Assembly (NCBI GenBank): GCA_017887325.1 | Contig: JAGHIE010000008.1 | Location: 55,189 to 119,188, forward strand | Source: Oscillospiraceae bacterium | Lineage (GTDB): Bacteria > Bacillota > Clostridia > Oscillospirales > Ruminococcaceae | Direction of reading: 5' to 3' | DNA length: 64,000 nt | Part shown: one piece after another, positions 18,569-27,547 of the stretch | How the letters are laid out: each line of letters begins with the position of its first letter | Numbering within the stretch: the first letter of the stretch is position 1 | Program-made: the position numbers and the translations under genes | The notes under the pieces: model-generated | What the model saw: only the letters and a program-made list of their open reading frames with translations | What the model was told of the DNA's origin: nothing | The model's database searches: none

Positions 18569-19121
18569 ATTTTTGTATACCATAAGTTTGAGTTAAAGAG
18601 TCCATAAATATTGGTAATTTAGGTGTGTATACAGTAAAAATTATAAATATAATAACGATAAATAAAGCTATAGTAAATGCTACATATTTATTTAAACATT
18701 TAGATGTGTGCTTATAATAATGACATGCTAATGATTGACCATATAATATTGCTAAAAATAAAATTATTATATCCACCACTACTAGCTCTACACCAAAAGC
18801 CCCAGTGTAAAAATAAAATAAAAATGGAATTGTTATTATTGCAACAACTAAAGATATCAACATAGCTGTAAACCATTTATCAGAATTAATGCTGTTTGTT
18901 TTTTTTATATATTTATAATACAATGCCCACCATAAAATTATAGGTAGTACAACCATTTTACAATGTTCCCAAACGCTTTCATTTACAGGAACAAATAATC
19001 CTATAATAAAATTTTCACCTAAAATATCAAATAAAAAATGAAATAATGTACCTACAGCAAATAATATTAAACTAGAAATCAATATATAATACTTACTGCA
19101 TTTTTGTGTTAATTTATTCAT
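18567..19121 (-). CDS. polytopic membrane protein, DUF6512-like
   Basis: A 184-residue protein with about five to six hydrophobic segments. The polar first loop (GLFVPVNESVWEHCKMVVLPIILWWALYY) resembles the uncharacterised DUF6512 family of Clostridia and Bacilli. Function is unknown; the conserved NESVWEH could hold a metal or a headgroup, but that is speculation. The ORF track starts 16 codons early; GGAGG 7 bases before the ATG at 19121 (MNKLTQK) decides the start. It appears monocistronic. Confidence 0.65.
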   Translation of the reverse strand: MNKLTQKCSKYYILISSLILFAVGTLFHFLFDILGENFIIGLFVPVNESVWEHCKMVVLPIILWWALYYKYIKKTNSINSDKWFTAMLISLVVAIITIPFLFYFYTGAFGVELVVVDIIILFLAILYGQSLACHYYKHTSKCLNKYVAFTIALFIVIIFIIFTVYTPKLPIFMDSLTQTYGIQK

Positions 19122-19178
19122 AAAAATTCCTCCTATATACTTATTTAAAGTATATGAGAAATTTTTCAAAAAATTCTA

Positions 19179-19209
19179 AAAAAGCAAGGTTTTAAAACCT
19201 TGCTTTTTT
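19179..19209 (-). terminator. terminator after ileS
   Basis: AAAAAAGCAAGGTTTT pairs with AAAACCTTGCTTTTTT immediately downstream of ileS. Confidence 0.92.
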
Positions 19210-19215
19210 ATTTTA

Positions 19216-22200
19216 TTAAGCATTTACTTTAACAGCAAATTTTACATTTTCACCATTTACATTCCATTCCATTGTAAATCCGTCTAAGCTATCAACAACT
19301 AATTCATCAGCTAATACATCATATTTAACTGTATCCCAGTTATTTTTCAAAATATTAGCAATTTTTTCATTACCTTGTGTTGAAACAATGATATGGTCTG
19401 TAACATTGAAGTTTGCTTCTTTTCTCATAGATTGGATTTTACTAATAATTTCTCTTACAAAACCTTCTTCTATAAGTTCTTCTGTTAAGTGAGTATCTAA
19501 AATTACTGTAATACCTTTATCTGTAACAGCTTCAAAACCTTCTTTTTTAGTTGTTTCAATTAATAATTCTTCTTCTGTTAAGCTAATATCTCCATCAGAT
19601 AAAGTAATTGTAATTGAACCATTAGCATCTAACTCTGCTTTTGCTTTACTACCATCTAAATTAGCTAAAGCTGTTCTGATTTCACCAATTTTCTTACCAT
19701 ATTTTTGACCTAAAATTCTTAATTGTGGTTTAAATACATAAGAAACGAATCCACTAGCATCATCAACAAAGTTTACTGCTTTAACATTCAATTCTTCTTC
19801 GATAATTTCTTTATACATTTCGTCTAATTTCACATTAGAGTTAACACTAATGCTAGAAATAGGTTGTCTGTTTTTGATATTAGCACCATTTCTTGCTGAA
19901 CGACCTAAGATAACTATTTGTAAAACTTGTTCCATATTTTCTTCTAAAGCTTTATCAATATATTTATCATCAGCTACAGGGAAATCACATAAATGGATAC
20001 TTTCTGGAGCATCTTTATCTATACTGCAAACTAAGTTTCTGTAAATATCTTCTGTCATAAATGGAATTAATGGAGCAGATAATTTACATACAGTAACTAA
20101 AGCTGTGTATAAAGTCATATATGCATTGATTTTATCTTGTGACATTTCTTGAGCCCAGAAACGTTCTCTACTTCTTCTTACATACCAGTTACTCATTTCG
20201 TCAACAAATTCTTGTAAAACTCTTGCAGTTTCTGGTATACGGTAATTTTCTAAGTTATCATCAACAACTTTAATCAAGCTGTTTAATTTAGATAATAACC
20301 ATTTATCCATAACTGTTAAGCTTGATAAATCTAAGTTATATTTTGTTGCATCAAATTTATCAATATTTGCATACAACACAAAGAATGCATATGTGTTCCA
20401 CAATGTAGACATGAATTTGCGTTGTCCTTCTTGAACTGCTTTACCATAAAATCTATTTGGTAACCATGGAGCTGAATTTGAATAGAAATACCAACGAATA
20501 GCATCTGCTCCATATGTAGCTAATGCTTCAAATGGGTCAACTGCATTACCTTTAGATTTACTCATTTTTTGTCCGTGTTCATCTTGAACATGGCCTAAAA
20601 CAACAACATTTTTAAATGGAGCTTCATTAAATATTAATGTTGAGATTGCTAAAAGTGAATAGAACCAACCACGAGTTTGGTCAACACCTTCAGAAATAAA
20701 GTTTGCTGGGAATTGTTGTTTAAACACATCTTGATTTTCAAATGGATAGTGATGTTGAGCAAATGGCATAGAACCACTATCAAACCAACAGTCAATAACT
20801 TCTGGAACTCTAACCATTTGTTTACCACATTTTTCACATTTAATAGTAACACCATCAATGTATGGTCTGTGTAGTTCGATATCATCAGGACAGTTATCTG
20901 ACATTTGTTTTAATTCTTCAATGCTTCCGATAGAATGTTTATGACCACATTCACATTCCCAAATGTTTAAAGGTGTACCCCAGTAACGATTACGGCTAAT
21001 ACCCCAATCTTGTACATTTTCTAACCAGTCACCAAAACGACCTTTACCAATACTTTCTGGAATCCAATTAATTGTATTGTTATTTCTGATTAAATCATCT
21101 TTAACAGCTGTCATTTTAACAAACCAAGATTCTCTTGCGTAGTAGATAAGTGGTGTATCACATCTCCAACAATGAGGATAACTATGTTCAAAGTTTGGAG
21201 CATCAAATAATAAACCTCTTTCTTCTAGGTTCATTAAAACATGTTTATCAGCATCTTTACAGAACATTCCAGCCCATAAAGTTTCTTCTGTCATTTCACC
21301 TTTGGCATCTACTAATTGTACGAATGGTAAATCATATTCTCTACCTACTTGAGCATCGTCTTCACCGAATGCAGGAGCAATATGAACAACACCTGTACCG
21401 TCTGTTAATGTAACATAATCAGCGCAAGTTACATAATAACATTTTTTATCAGGTTTAGCGAAATCAAATAATGGGATATATTCTTTATATTCTAAGTCTT
21501 TACCTACAAATTTTTCTAAAACTTCTACATCTTCGCCTAGTATTTTTTCTACTAAAGCACTAGCCATGTAAATAACTTCATTATCTTTTCTAACTTTTAC
21601 ATATTCTTCTCTAGGGTTTACACACAATGCAACGTTTGATGGTAAAGTCCAAGGAGTTGTTGTCCAAGCTAAAATATATGCATCTTCATCTTTAACTTTA
21701 AATCTTACAATAGCAGAACGTTCTTTTACATCTTTATAACCTTGTGCAACTTCGTGGCTTGATAAAGGTGTACCACATCTTGGGCAGTAAGGAACAATTT
21801 TAAATCCTTTATATAACAAACCTTTTTCCCAAATTTGTTTTAATGCCCACCATTCACTTTCAATGAAGTTGTTATCATAAGTTACATAAGGGTTTTCCAT
21901 ATCAACCCAAAAACCTACTGTTTGAGAAAAATCTTCCCACATACCTTTATATTTCCAAACGCTTTCTTTACATTTTTCAATAAAAGGTTCTAAACCATAG
22001 TTTTCGATTTGATCTTTACCATTAATACCTAATAGTTTTTCAACTTCTAATTCTACTGGTAGTCCGTGAGTATCCCAACCAGCTTTTCTAGGAACATTAT
22101 AACCTTTCATTGTACGGTATCTAGGAATCATATCTTTAATAACCCTTGTTAAAACATGGCCGATATGAGGTTTACCATTAGCTGTAGGAGGACCATCATA

Positions 22201-22329
22201 AAAAGTATATGTTTCTCCTTCTTTTCTGCTATTAACAGATTTTTCGAAAATTTTGTTTTCACGCCAAAAATCTTCAATCATTTTTTCGCGTTCAACAAAG
22301 TTCAAATTAGTAGACACTTTTTGATACAT
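19216..22329 (-). CDS. ileS: isoleucyl-tRNA synthetase, type 2
   Basis: A 1037-residue class I synthetase charging tRNA-Ile. PHIGHVL (HIGH motif) is near residue 57 and QKMSKSKGN (KMSKS) near 588, with an editing domain between them. The length, the FYDGPPTANGKPHIGH start and a C-terminal extension without a zinc finger place it in the eukaryote-like type 2 class, whose members are generally insensitive to mupirocin; the HIGH motif itself is intact. It is preceded by an Ile T-box and followed by a terminator, so it is a one-gene unit. Confidence 0.96.
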   Translation of the reverse strand: MYQKVSTNLNFVEREKMIEDFWRENKIFEKSVNSRKEGETYTFYDGPPTANGKPHIGHVLTRVIKDMIPRYRTMKGYNVPRKAGWDTHGLPVELEVEKLLGINGKDQIENYGLEPFIEKCKESVWKYKGMWEDFSQTVGFWVDMENPYVTYDNNFIESEWWALKQIWEKGLLYKGFKIVPYCPRCGTPLSSHEVAQGYKDVKERSAIVRFKVKDEDAYILAWTTTPWTLPSNVALCVNPREEYVKVRKDNEVIYMASALVEKILGEDVEVLEKFVGKDLEYKEYIPLFDFAKPDKKCYYVTCADYVTLTDGTGVVHIAPAFGEDDAQVGREYDLPFVQLVDAKGEMTEETLWAGMFCKDADKHVLMNLEERGLLFDAPNFEHSYPHCWRCDTPLIYYARESWFVKMTAVKDDLIRNNNTINWIPESIGKGRFGDWLENVQDWGISRNRYWGTPLNIWECECGHKHSIGSIEELKQMSDNCPDDIELHRPYIDGVTIKCEKCGKQMVRVPEVIDCWFDSGSMPFAQHHYPFENQDVFKQQFPANFISEGVDQTRGWFYSLLAISTLIFNEAPFKNVVVLGHVQDEHGQKMSKSKGNAVDPFEALATYGADAIRWYFYSNSAPWLPNRFYGKAVQEGQRKFMSTLWNTYAFFVLYANIDKFDATKYNLDLSSLTVMDKWLLSKLNSLIKVVDDNLENYRIPETARVLQEFVDEMSNWYVRRSRERFWAQEMSQDKINAYMTLYTALVTVCKLSAPLIPFMTEDIYRNLVCSIDKDAPESIHLCDFPVADDKYIDKALEENMEQVLQIVILGRSARNGANIKNRQPISSISVNSNVKLDEMYKEIIEEELNVKAVNFVDDASGFVSYVFKPQLRILGQKYGKKIGEIRTALANLDGSKAKAELDANGSITITLSDGDISLTEEELLIETTKKEGFEAVTDKGITVILDTHLTEELIEEGFVREIISKIQSMRKEANFNVTDHIIVSTQGNEKIANILKNNWDTVKYDVLADELVVDSLDGFTMEWNVNGENVKFAVKVNA

Positions 22330-22371
22330 AAAAATCTAACCCTTTCTAAAATATATTAAGAATTATAAGTA

Positions 22372-22626
22372 AAAACAAAAAATCTTTGCCCTTAGTGAAA
22401 AGGACAAAGATTGTAACTTCGATTTAAACCACCTTATTCAACATACCAACATATGCGTTCCTTTTAACGGTGGAACACCGACAAAGCTTACTTTAAATTT
22501 CACCTTTGCAACTCATAGAGTGATATTCAATAAAAACCTAATCATACTGGGCTTTCACTGTCCCCAACTCGCTATAATTTTCAGTTAATATCTACTGTCT
22601 CCGTCATAGTTTTTACTATTTATAAC
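22372..22626 (-). promoter_or_regulatory. T-box leader, probably isoleucine-specific
   Basis: The minus strand carries an AAGGTGGTTTAAATCG T-box core (around 22420-22435) and a terminator stem (AATCTTTGTCC...AAAGATT, 22379-22412) with a T-rich tail. Upstream, in the expected specifier loop, GAATATCACTC holds an ATC (22522-22524), an Ile codon matching ileS. Confidence 0.92.
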
Positions 22627-22632
22627 ATTAAA

Positions 22633-22661
22633 ATTGTATCACACCATATCAAAAAAATCAA
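22633..22661 (-). promoter_or_regulatory. promoter of ileS
   Basis: TTGATT (22656-22661), a 17-base spacer and TACAAT (22633-22638), just upstream of the T-box. Confidence 0.75.
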
Positions 22662-22699
22662 TAGTGTTTATTATAAGTTTTTATACTGTTTGTATTATA

Positions 22700-23311
22700 C
22701 TAACAGTTATATTTTTCTATAAAATGCTCATTATACAGATCCCAATATTTACTGTAAGTACCATATTCTCCACTCAAATTAAGTTGATACATTCTAAAAG
22801 TTACCAAAAAATTTTTAGGTTGTACTATCTCTTTATAGCTATATTTATATTCCATACCTAACCTTTTCATAACATTTCCACTTTTTATATTATTGATATC
22901 ATGTGTCGCTGTAATATAAGGTATTTTATCTCTTTTTAGTACTTCTATTACAGCGTTGCAACCTTCTGTAATAATTCCATTTCCCCAAAATTCTTTTTTT
23001 AATCCATATCCTAAATCATAACTATCATTATCACTTACATTTATATACCCTATTGGAATATTATTTTCTTTTAAACACACTGCATAATGATAACTTTTTT
23101 CTCTATTATAATTATTGAAATATCTTTCTTCTAAATGCAATCTTGCTTTTGTTTTATCTTTTATTGGATACCATGGCAAAAATGTGTTTACTTCTTCATC
23201 TCTTAAAATTTCAAAAGCATAATCTACATCTTCTTCCACAAATTTTCTTAGTATTAGCCTATCTGTTTCTATTCTAGGGGTATTAGTAGTATTTTCGACT
23301 CTGATCATCAT
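22700..23311 (-). CDS. GNAT acetyltransferase, RimJ/RimL type
   Basis: A 203-residue acetyltransferase. The N-terminus PRIETDRLILRKFVEEDVDYAFEIL is typical of the RimJ/RimL (Acetyltransf_3) branch, and a GYGLKKEFWGNGIITEG acetyl-CoA loop lies near residue 110. Substrate unknown. The ORF track starts at a GTG; GAGGTG 7 bases before the ATG at 23311 supports MMIRVEN. It has 28 bases between its stop and the -35 of the ileS promoter. Confidence 0.85.
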   Translation of the reverse strand: MMIRVENTTNTPRIETDRLILRKFVEEDVDYAFEILRDEEVNTFLPWYPIKDKTKARLHLEERYFNNYNREKSYHYAVCLKENNIPIGYINVSDNDSYDLGYGLKKEFWGNGIITEGCNAVIEVLKRDKIPYITATHDINNIKSGNVMKRLGMEYKYSYKEIVQPKNFLVTFRMYQLNLSGEYGTYSKYWDLYNEHFIEKYNC

Positions 23312-23359
23312 ATTAATCACCTCATTTTGAATATTAACATATTAATATAAACAAAACAA

Positions 23360-23391
23360 GTGTGTAACCTCTCCCCAAAGGTTACACACTG
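23360..23391 (-). terminator. terminator after ilvC
   Basis: AGTGTGTAACCT pairs with AGGTTACACACT, followed on the minus strand by TGTTTTGTTT. Confidence 0.75.
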
Positions 23392-23404
23392 TATCATCAG
23401 TTAA

Positions 23405-24409
<1,005 letters not shown>

Positions 24410-24474
24410 CTAAAATAATAAATATTTCTAATCAATTTATTTATCAGAGTCTTTTATTATCTGACTTTATACAC

Positions 24475-24503
24475 ATTATACATTGTATGATGTCTTATGT
24501 CAA
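24475..24503 (-). promoter_or_regulatory. ilvC promoter with internal candidate GntR operator
   Basis: A consensus-like promoter on the minus strand: TTGACA (24498-24503), 17 bases, TATAAT (24475-24480). Within it, 24487-24501 reads ATGATGTCTTATGTC on the plus strand, matching 14 of 15 bases of a second copy upstream of gntR. A repressor bound here would block polymerase. The promoter call is strong; the operator call is inferred. Confidence 0.8.
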
Positions 24504-24521
24504 TAGTATTTTTAAAAAAAA

Positions 24522-25205
24522 TTATTCTATTTTCATTCCCAAAGCTTCTAGAGCATGTATTATGTGTATTTTCATGGCATATCTAGCTCCTTCAGCATTT
24601 CTATTTTTCAAAAATTCCATTAATAATCTATCATCATTCATATTATGATTGGATAAGTTTTCATTCTTTTGAAGTAATCTTACGCCACTTTCGATAGATT
24701 CAAATATTATAGGAAATAACTGTGACATAAAGTCATTATGTGTTGCTTTAGCAATCGCTTTATGAAACTCTTGTTCTTCCAATGTTCTATCTTCACCTTT
24801 TAATATTTTTTCGTCTATTTTATTTCCCCATTTTAGTATTTCTTCAAGTTCTTTGTCAGTTGCTCTTTTTGCCGCTAAATAAGCATTTTCTGGCTCAAAA
24901 ATTAATCTCATTTCAAATAAATCTTTAACATTTGCATTATTATCAACTAAATCACTAAGACCTGCATATTCTAAATTACTTGCAAAATCAGTAACAAAAG
25001 TACCTTTTCCCCTATGAATTTCTAAAATCCCTGCTGTTACCAAAATTCTTACGGCTTCTCTTATAGTAGTTCTACTTACCCCAAACTCATTTGCAAGTTC
25101 ATTTTCATTAGGTAGTTTATCCCCACTTTTAAATCTTTCTTGCTCTTTTATAATAAAAGTTAATTCATCAGCAACACTTTCCGACAACATTTTATTTTGT
25201 TTCAT
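24522..25205 (-). CDS. GntR family regulator, FadR subfamily
   Basis: A 227-residue repressor. Residues ~5-75 are the winged helix (LPNENELANEFGVSRTTIREAVRILVTAGILEIHRGKGTFV). The rest is an all-helical FCD ligand domain, with metal-binding type residues around EFHKAIAKATHN and IHIIHALEA. FCD regulators usually sense organic or amino-acid-derived acids. It lies directly upstream of ilvC on the same strand, so a branched-chain intermediate is a plausible ligand (inference). ATG follows AAGGGGA. Confidence 0.9.
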   Translation of the reverse strand: MKQNKMLSESVADELTFIIKEQERFKSGDKLPNENELANEFGVSRTTIREAVRILVTAGILEIHRGKGTFVTDFASNLEYAGLSDLVDNNANVKDLFEMRLIFEPENAYLAAKRATDKELEEILKWGNKIDEKILKGEDRTLEEQEFHKAIAKATHNDFMSQLFPIIFESIESGVRLLQKNENLSNHNMNDDRLLMEFLKNRNAEGARYAMKIHIIHALEALGMKIE

Positions 25206-25276
25206 AATTATAAATTCCCCTTAGTTTAATTATGAGTCTATTATATATTAATTTTGCGCAAATAGCAACAATAAAT

Positions 25277-25291
25277 ATGATGTCTGATGTC
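25277..25291. promoter_or_regulatory. candidate GntR operator, copy 2
   Basis: ATGATGTCTGATGTC, differing by one base from the copy in the ilvC promoter. It lies in the gntR/lacI divergent gap, ~9 bases upstream of the probable gntR -35 (TTGCTA, 25263-25268). On the other side it abuts the lacI promoter region (TATAAT at 25318-25323). It suggests autoregulation. Confidence 0.55.
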
Positions 25292-25388
25292 TTTGTTTGT
25301 AAATTAATTTTCTTTACTATAATCTTATAAACTGATATAATATTATATAATATTATTTTTAAATATAATACTGAAATGAGGTTATTTT

Positions 25389-26411
25389 TTGTCAGTTACA
25401 ATAAAACAAATAGCAGAGTACGCAGGTGTATCTCGTGGTACTGTTGATAGAGCTTTAAATAATAGAGATGGTATAAATCCAACTGTTGCAAAACGAATTA
25501 AAAAAATTGCTCAAGAATTGGGTTATACTCCAAATAGAGCAGGAAAAGCTCTTGCTAGTAAAAAAAATCCTATTCAAATAGGTGTAATTTTAAATAGTAT
25601 TGGGAATACTTTTTTTGATGATGTAATAAAAGGTATTAAGTTTGCCCAAGAAGAATATAGAGATTTTTCTTTAAATGTCCATTTAATAGAGTTAAAAGGT
25701 TATGATGTAAACAAACAATTAGAGAAAATTGATGAATTAGTAGAAAAAAATGTTAACGCAATTGTTTTAACTCCTATAAATGATGAAATAATTTCTTCTA
25801 AAATTAATGAACTTACAAATAACAATATATCTGTAATAAAATTAAACTCTGATTTAGAAAATACAGAAGATGCTGTTTATATCGGTTGTGATTATGAAAA
25901 AAGTGGTTCTACTGGCGCTGGACTTTTAAGATTATTCAGAAAAGAAAATGATACTAATATAGGTATTATAACAGGTTCAGTAAAAATGTTAGGTCATAAT
26001 CAACGCATAAGAGGTTTTTTAAATGTTTGCAAAAAAGATTTTGAAAATGCAAATGTAGTAGAAATAGTAGAAAATAACGATGATAATGATATTTCATATG
26101 AAGTTACTAAACAACTTCTCACAGAACATAAAGTTGATGCTTTATATTTCTGTGCTGGTGGTGTTATTGGTGGTATTAAAGCAGTCGATGAAATTTGTAA
26201 AGATAATAGACCTATAATTATTTGCTGTGACGATACCCCTGAAATCAAAGAGTTATTAATACAAGATAAAATAAATGCTACTGTTTGCCAACAACCATTT
26301 AATCAAGGATATGAAAGTATAAAAAGTATTTTTAATAAACTTATGGTTGGAGAATTTAACTTTAAAGAATTATATATGCAAAATGAAATAAAGATAAAAT
26401 ACAACATTTAG
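25389..26411 (+). CDS. LacI family transcriptional regulator
   Basis: A 340-residue sugar-type repressor. The N-terminal helix-turn-helix and hinge read VTIKQIAEYAGVSRGTVDRALNNRDG, followed by a periplasmic-binding-protein-like domain (IQIGVILNSIGNTFFDDVIKGIKFA). The HTH differs from classical LacI (GTVDRAL in place of TVSRVLN), as in a subgroup with Peripla_BP_4-type sensor domains. It starts at TTG, 7 bases after GAGG. No sugar transporter or catabolic operon adjoins it, so the target is unknown. Confidence 0.9.
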   Translation: MSVTIKQIAEYAGVSRGTVDRALNNRDGINPTVAKRIKKIAQELGYTPNRAGKALASKKNPIQIGVILNSIGNTFFDDVIKGIKFAQEEYRDFSLNVHLIELKGYDVNKQLEKIDELVEKNVNAIVLTPINDEIISSKINELTNNNISVIKLNSDLENTEDAVYIGCDYEKSGSTGAGLLRLFRKENDTNIGIITGSVKMLGHNQRIRGFLNVCKKDFENANVVEIVENNDDNDISYEVTKQLLTEHKVDALYFCAGGVIGGIKAVDEICKDNRPIIICCDDTPEIKELLIQDKINATVCQQPFNQGYESIKSIFNKLMVGEFNFKELYMQNEIKIKYNI

Positions 26412-26457
26412 ATATCATAAATTTAAAATTTATTCATAATAAATGTAATTTTAGATA

Positions 26458-26517
26458 TTGACACTAGTATACCTAAATGATATAATTTAGATAAAGATAA
26501 TAGTAATCATTACTATT
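26458..26517 (+). promoter_or_regulatory. perR-rbr promoter with Per/Fur box
   Basis: TTGACA (26458-26463), 17 bases, TATAAT (26481-26486). A perfect 9-1-9 palindrome AATAGTAATCATTACTATT (26499-26517) overlaps the start-site region and resembles Fur/Per boxes. It sits where PerR would repress its own operon. Confidence 0.82.
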
Positions 26518-26535
26518 TAGTTTAGGAGTGATATT

Positions 26536-26916
26536 ATGAAGTATTCAAAACAACGAGAGTTAATTTTAACTACCGTTAGAAAAAATCTAATTCACCCTAC
26601 TGCTGACCAAGTTTATTCTATAATACGAAAAACTATGCCGAATATTAGCTTAGGTACTGTTTATAGAAATTTGAATTTACTTGCCGAAAATGGTGATATT
26701 ATCAAAATTAGTCTACCAAATCAAAGTGATAGATTTGACGGCACTTTAGAACCTCACTACCATATGATTTGTAATAAATGTAACAAGGTATTCGACATTA
26801 AATTAGATAACTTAAAAGGATTATCCGATGATATATTTAAAAACTATCAATTTTCCGTTGAAAACTTTGATTTAATTATTAATGGAACTTGTTGTGAGTG
26901 TAAACAATCACAATAA
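26536..26916 (+). CDS. perR: Fur family peroxide-type repressor
   Basis: A 126-residue Fur-superfamily regulator. The winged helix (residues 5-75) contains HPTADQVYSIIRK and ISLGTVYRNLNLLAENG. HYHMICNKCNKVFDI near residue 78 and CCEC at the C-terminus give the structural Cys4 zinc site, and the His residues in PHYHM and the Asp in SDRFDG fit the regulatory metal site. PerR rather than Fur is favoured by the short length and by rubrerythrin directly downstream. Autoregulation is suggested by the palindrome overlapping its start site. Confidence 0.87.
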   Translation: MKYSKQRELILTTVRKNLIHPTADQVYSIIRKTMPNISLGTVYRNLNLLAENGDIIKISLPNQSDRFDGTLEPHYHMICNKCNKVFDIKLDNLKGLSDDIFKNYQFSVENFDLIINGTCCECKQSQ

Positions 26917-26949
26917 AATATATTTATAGAAAGGTTAAAGGTGATTTAT

Positions 26950-27489
26950 ATGAATTTAAAAGGATCAAGAACAGAAGCTAATTTATTAGCAGCATTCGCT
27001 GGAGAAAGCCAAGCTAGAAACAAATATACTTATTATGCAAGCAAAGCAAGAAAAGAAGGCTACAATCAAATAGCTGCTTTATTTGAAGAAACAGCTAACA
27101 ATGAAAAAGAACATGCAAAAATTTGGTTCAAATTATTACATGATGGTGAAATCGGTTCTACAGAAGAAAACTTAAAAGATGCAGCTGCTGGCGAAAACTA
27201 TGAATGGACAGATATGTACGCAGAATTCGCTAAAGTTGCTAAAGAAGAAGGTTTTGATAAAATTGCATACTTATTCGAAGCAGTAGGTAAAATTGAAAAA
27301 GAACATGAAGAAAGATATTTAAAATTATTAGAAAATGTTGAAAATGGTTTAGTATTCTCTAAAGATGGAGATACAATCTGGAAATGTCAAAATTGTGGTC
27401 ATATTCACATTGGTAAAACAGCTCCACAAATTTGCCCAGTATGTGCACATCCTCAATCATTCTTCGAAGTAAAAGCTGAAAATTATTAA
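26950..27489 (+). CDS. rbr: rubrerythrin
   Basis: A 179-residue peroxide-reducing non-haem iron protein of anaerobes. The ferritin-like four-helix part (1-140) shows the ligand pattern [22 protein letters not shown] and [14 protein letters not shown]. The C-terminal rubredoxin domain reads [25 protein letters not shown], with the four iron cysteines. The track start is a GTG three codons upstream; AAAGGTG spacing favours the ATG at 26950. It is 33 bases behind perR in the same operon, so it is probably induced by peroxide. Confidence 0.97.
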   Translation: MNLKGSRTEANLLAAFAGESQARNKYTYYASKARKEGYNQIAALFEETANNEKEHAKIWFKLLHDGEIGSTEENLKDAAAGENYEWTDMYAEFAKVAKEEGFDKIAYLFEAVGKIEKEHEERYLKLLENVENGLVFSKDGDTIWKCQNCGHIHIGKTAPQICPVCAHPQSFFEVKAENY

Positions 27490-27506
27490 TAGAAATTATA
27501 AATATA

Positions 27507-27540
27507 AAAAAGGTAGTTGATTTTAAATCAACTACCTTTT
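27507..27540. terminator. bidirectional terminator between rbr and the mannosidase gene
   Basis: AAAAGGTAGTTGATTT pairs with AAATCAACTACCTTTT, with A- and T-rich flanks on both strands. Confidence 0.93.
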
Positions 27541-27547
27541 ATTTTTA

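Noticed and set aside
20331-21413. Several 60-87 codon ORFs inside ileS on both strands
   Set aside because: Out-of-frame shadows of the synthetase gene without translation signals.
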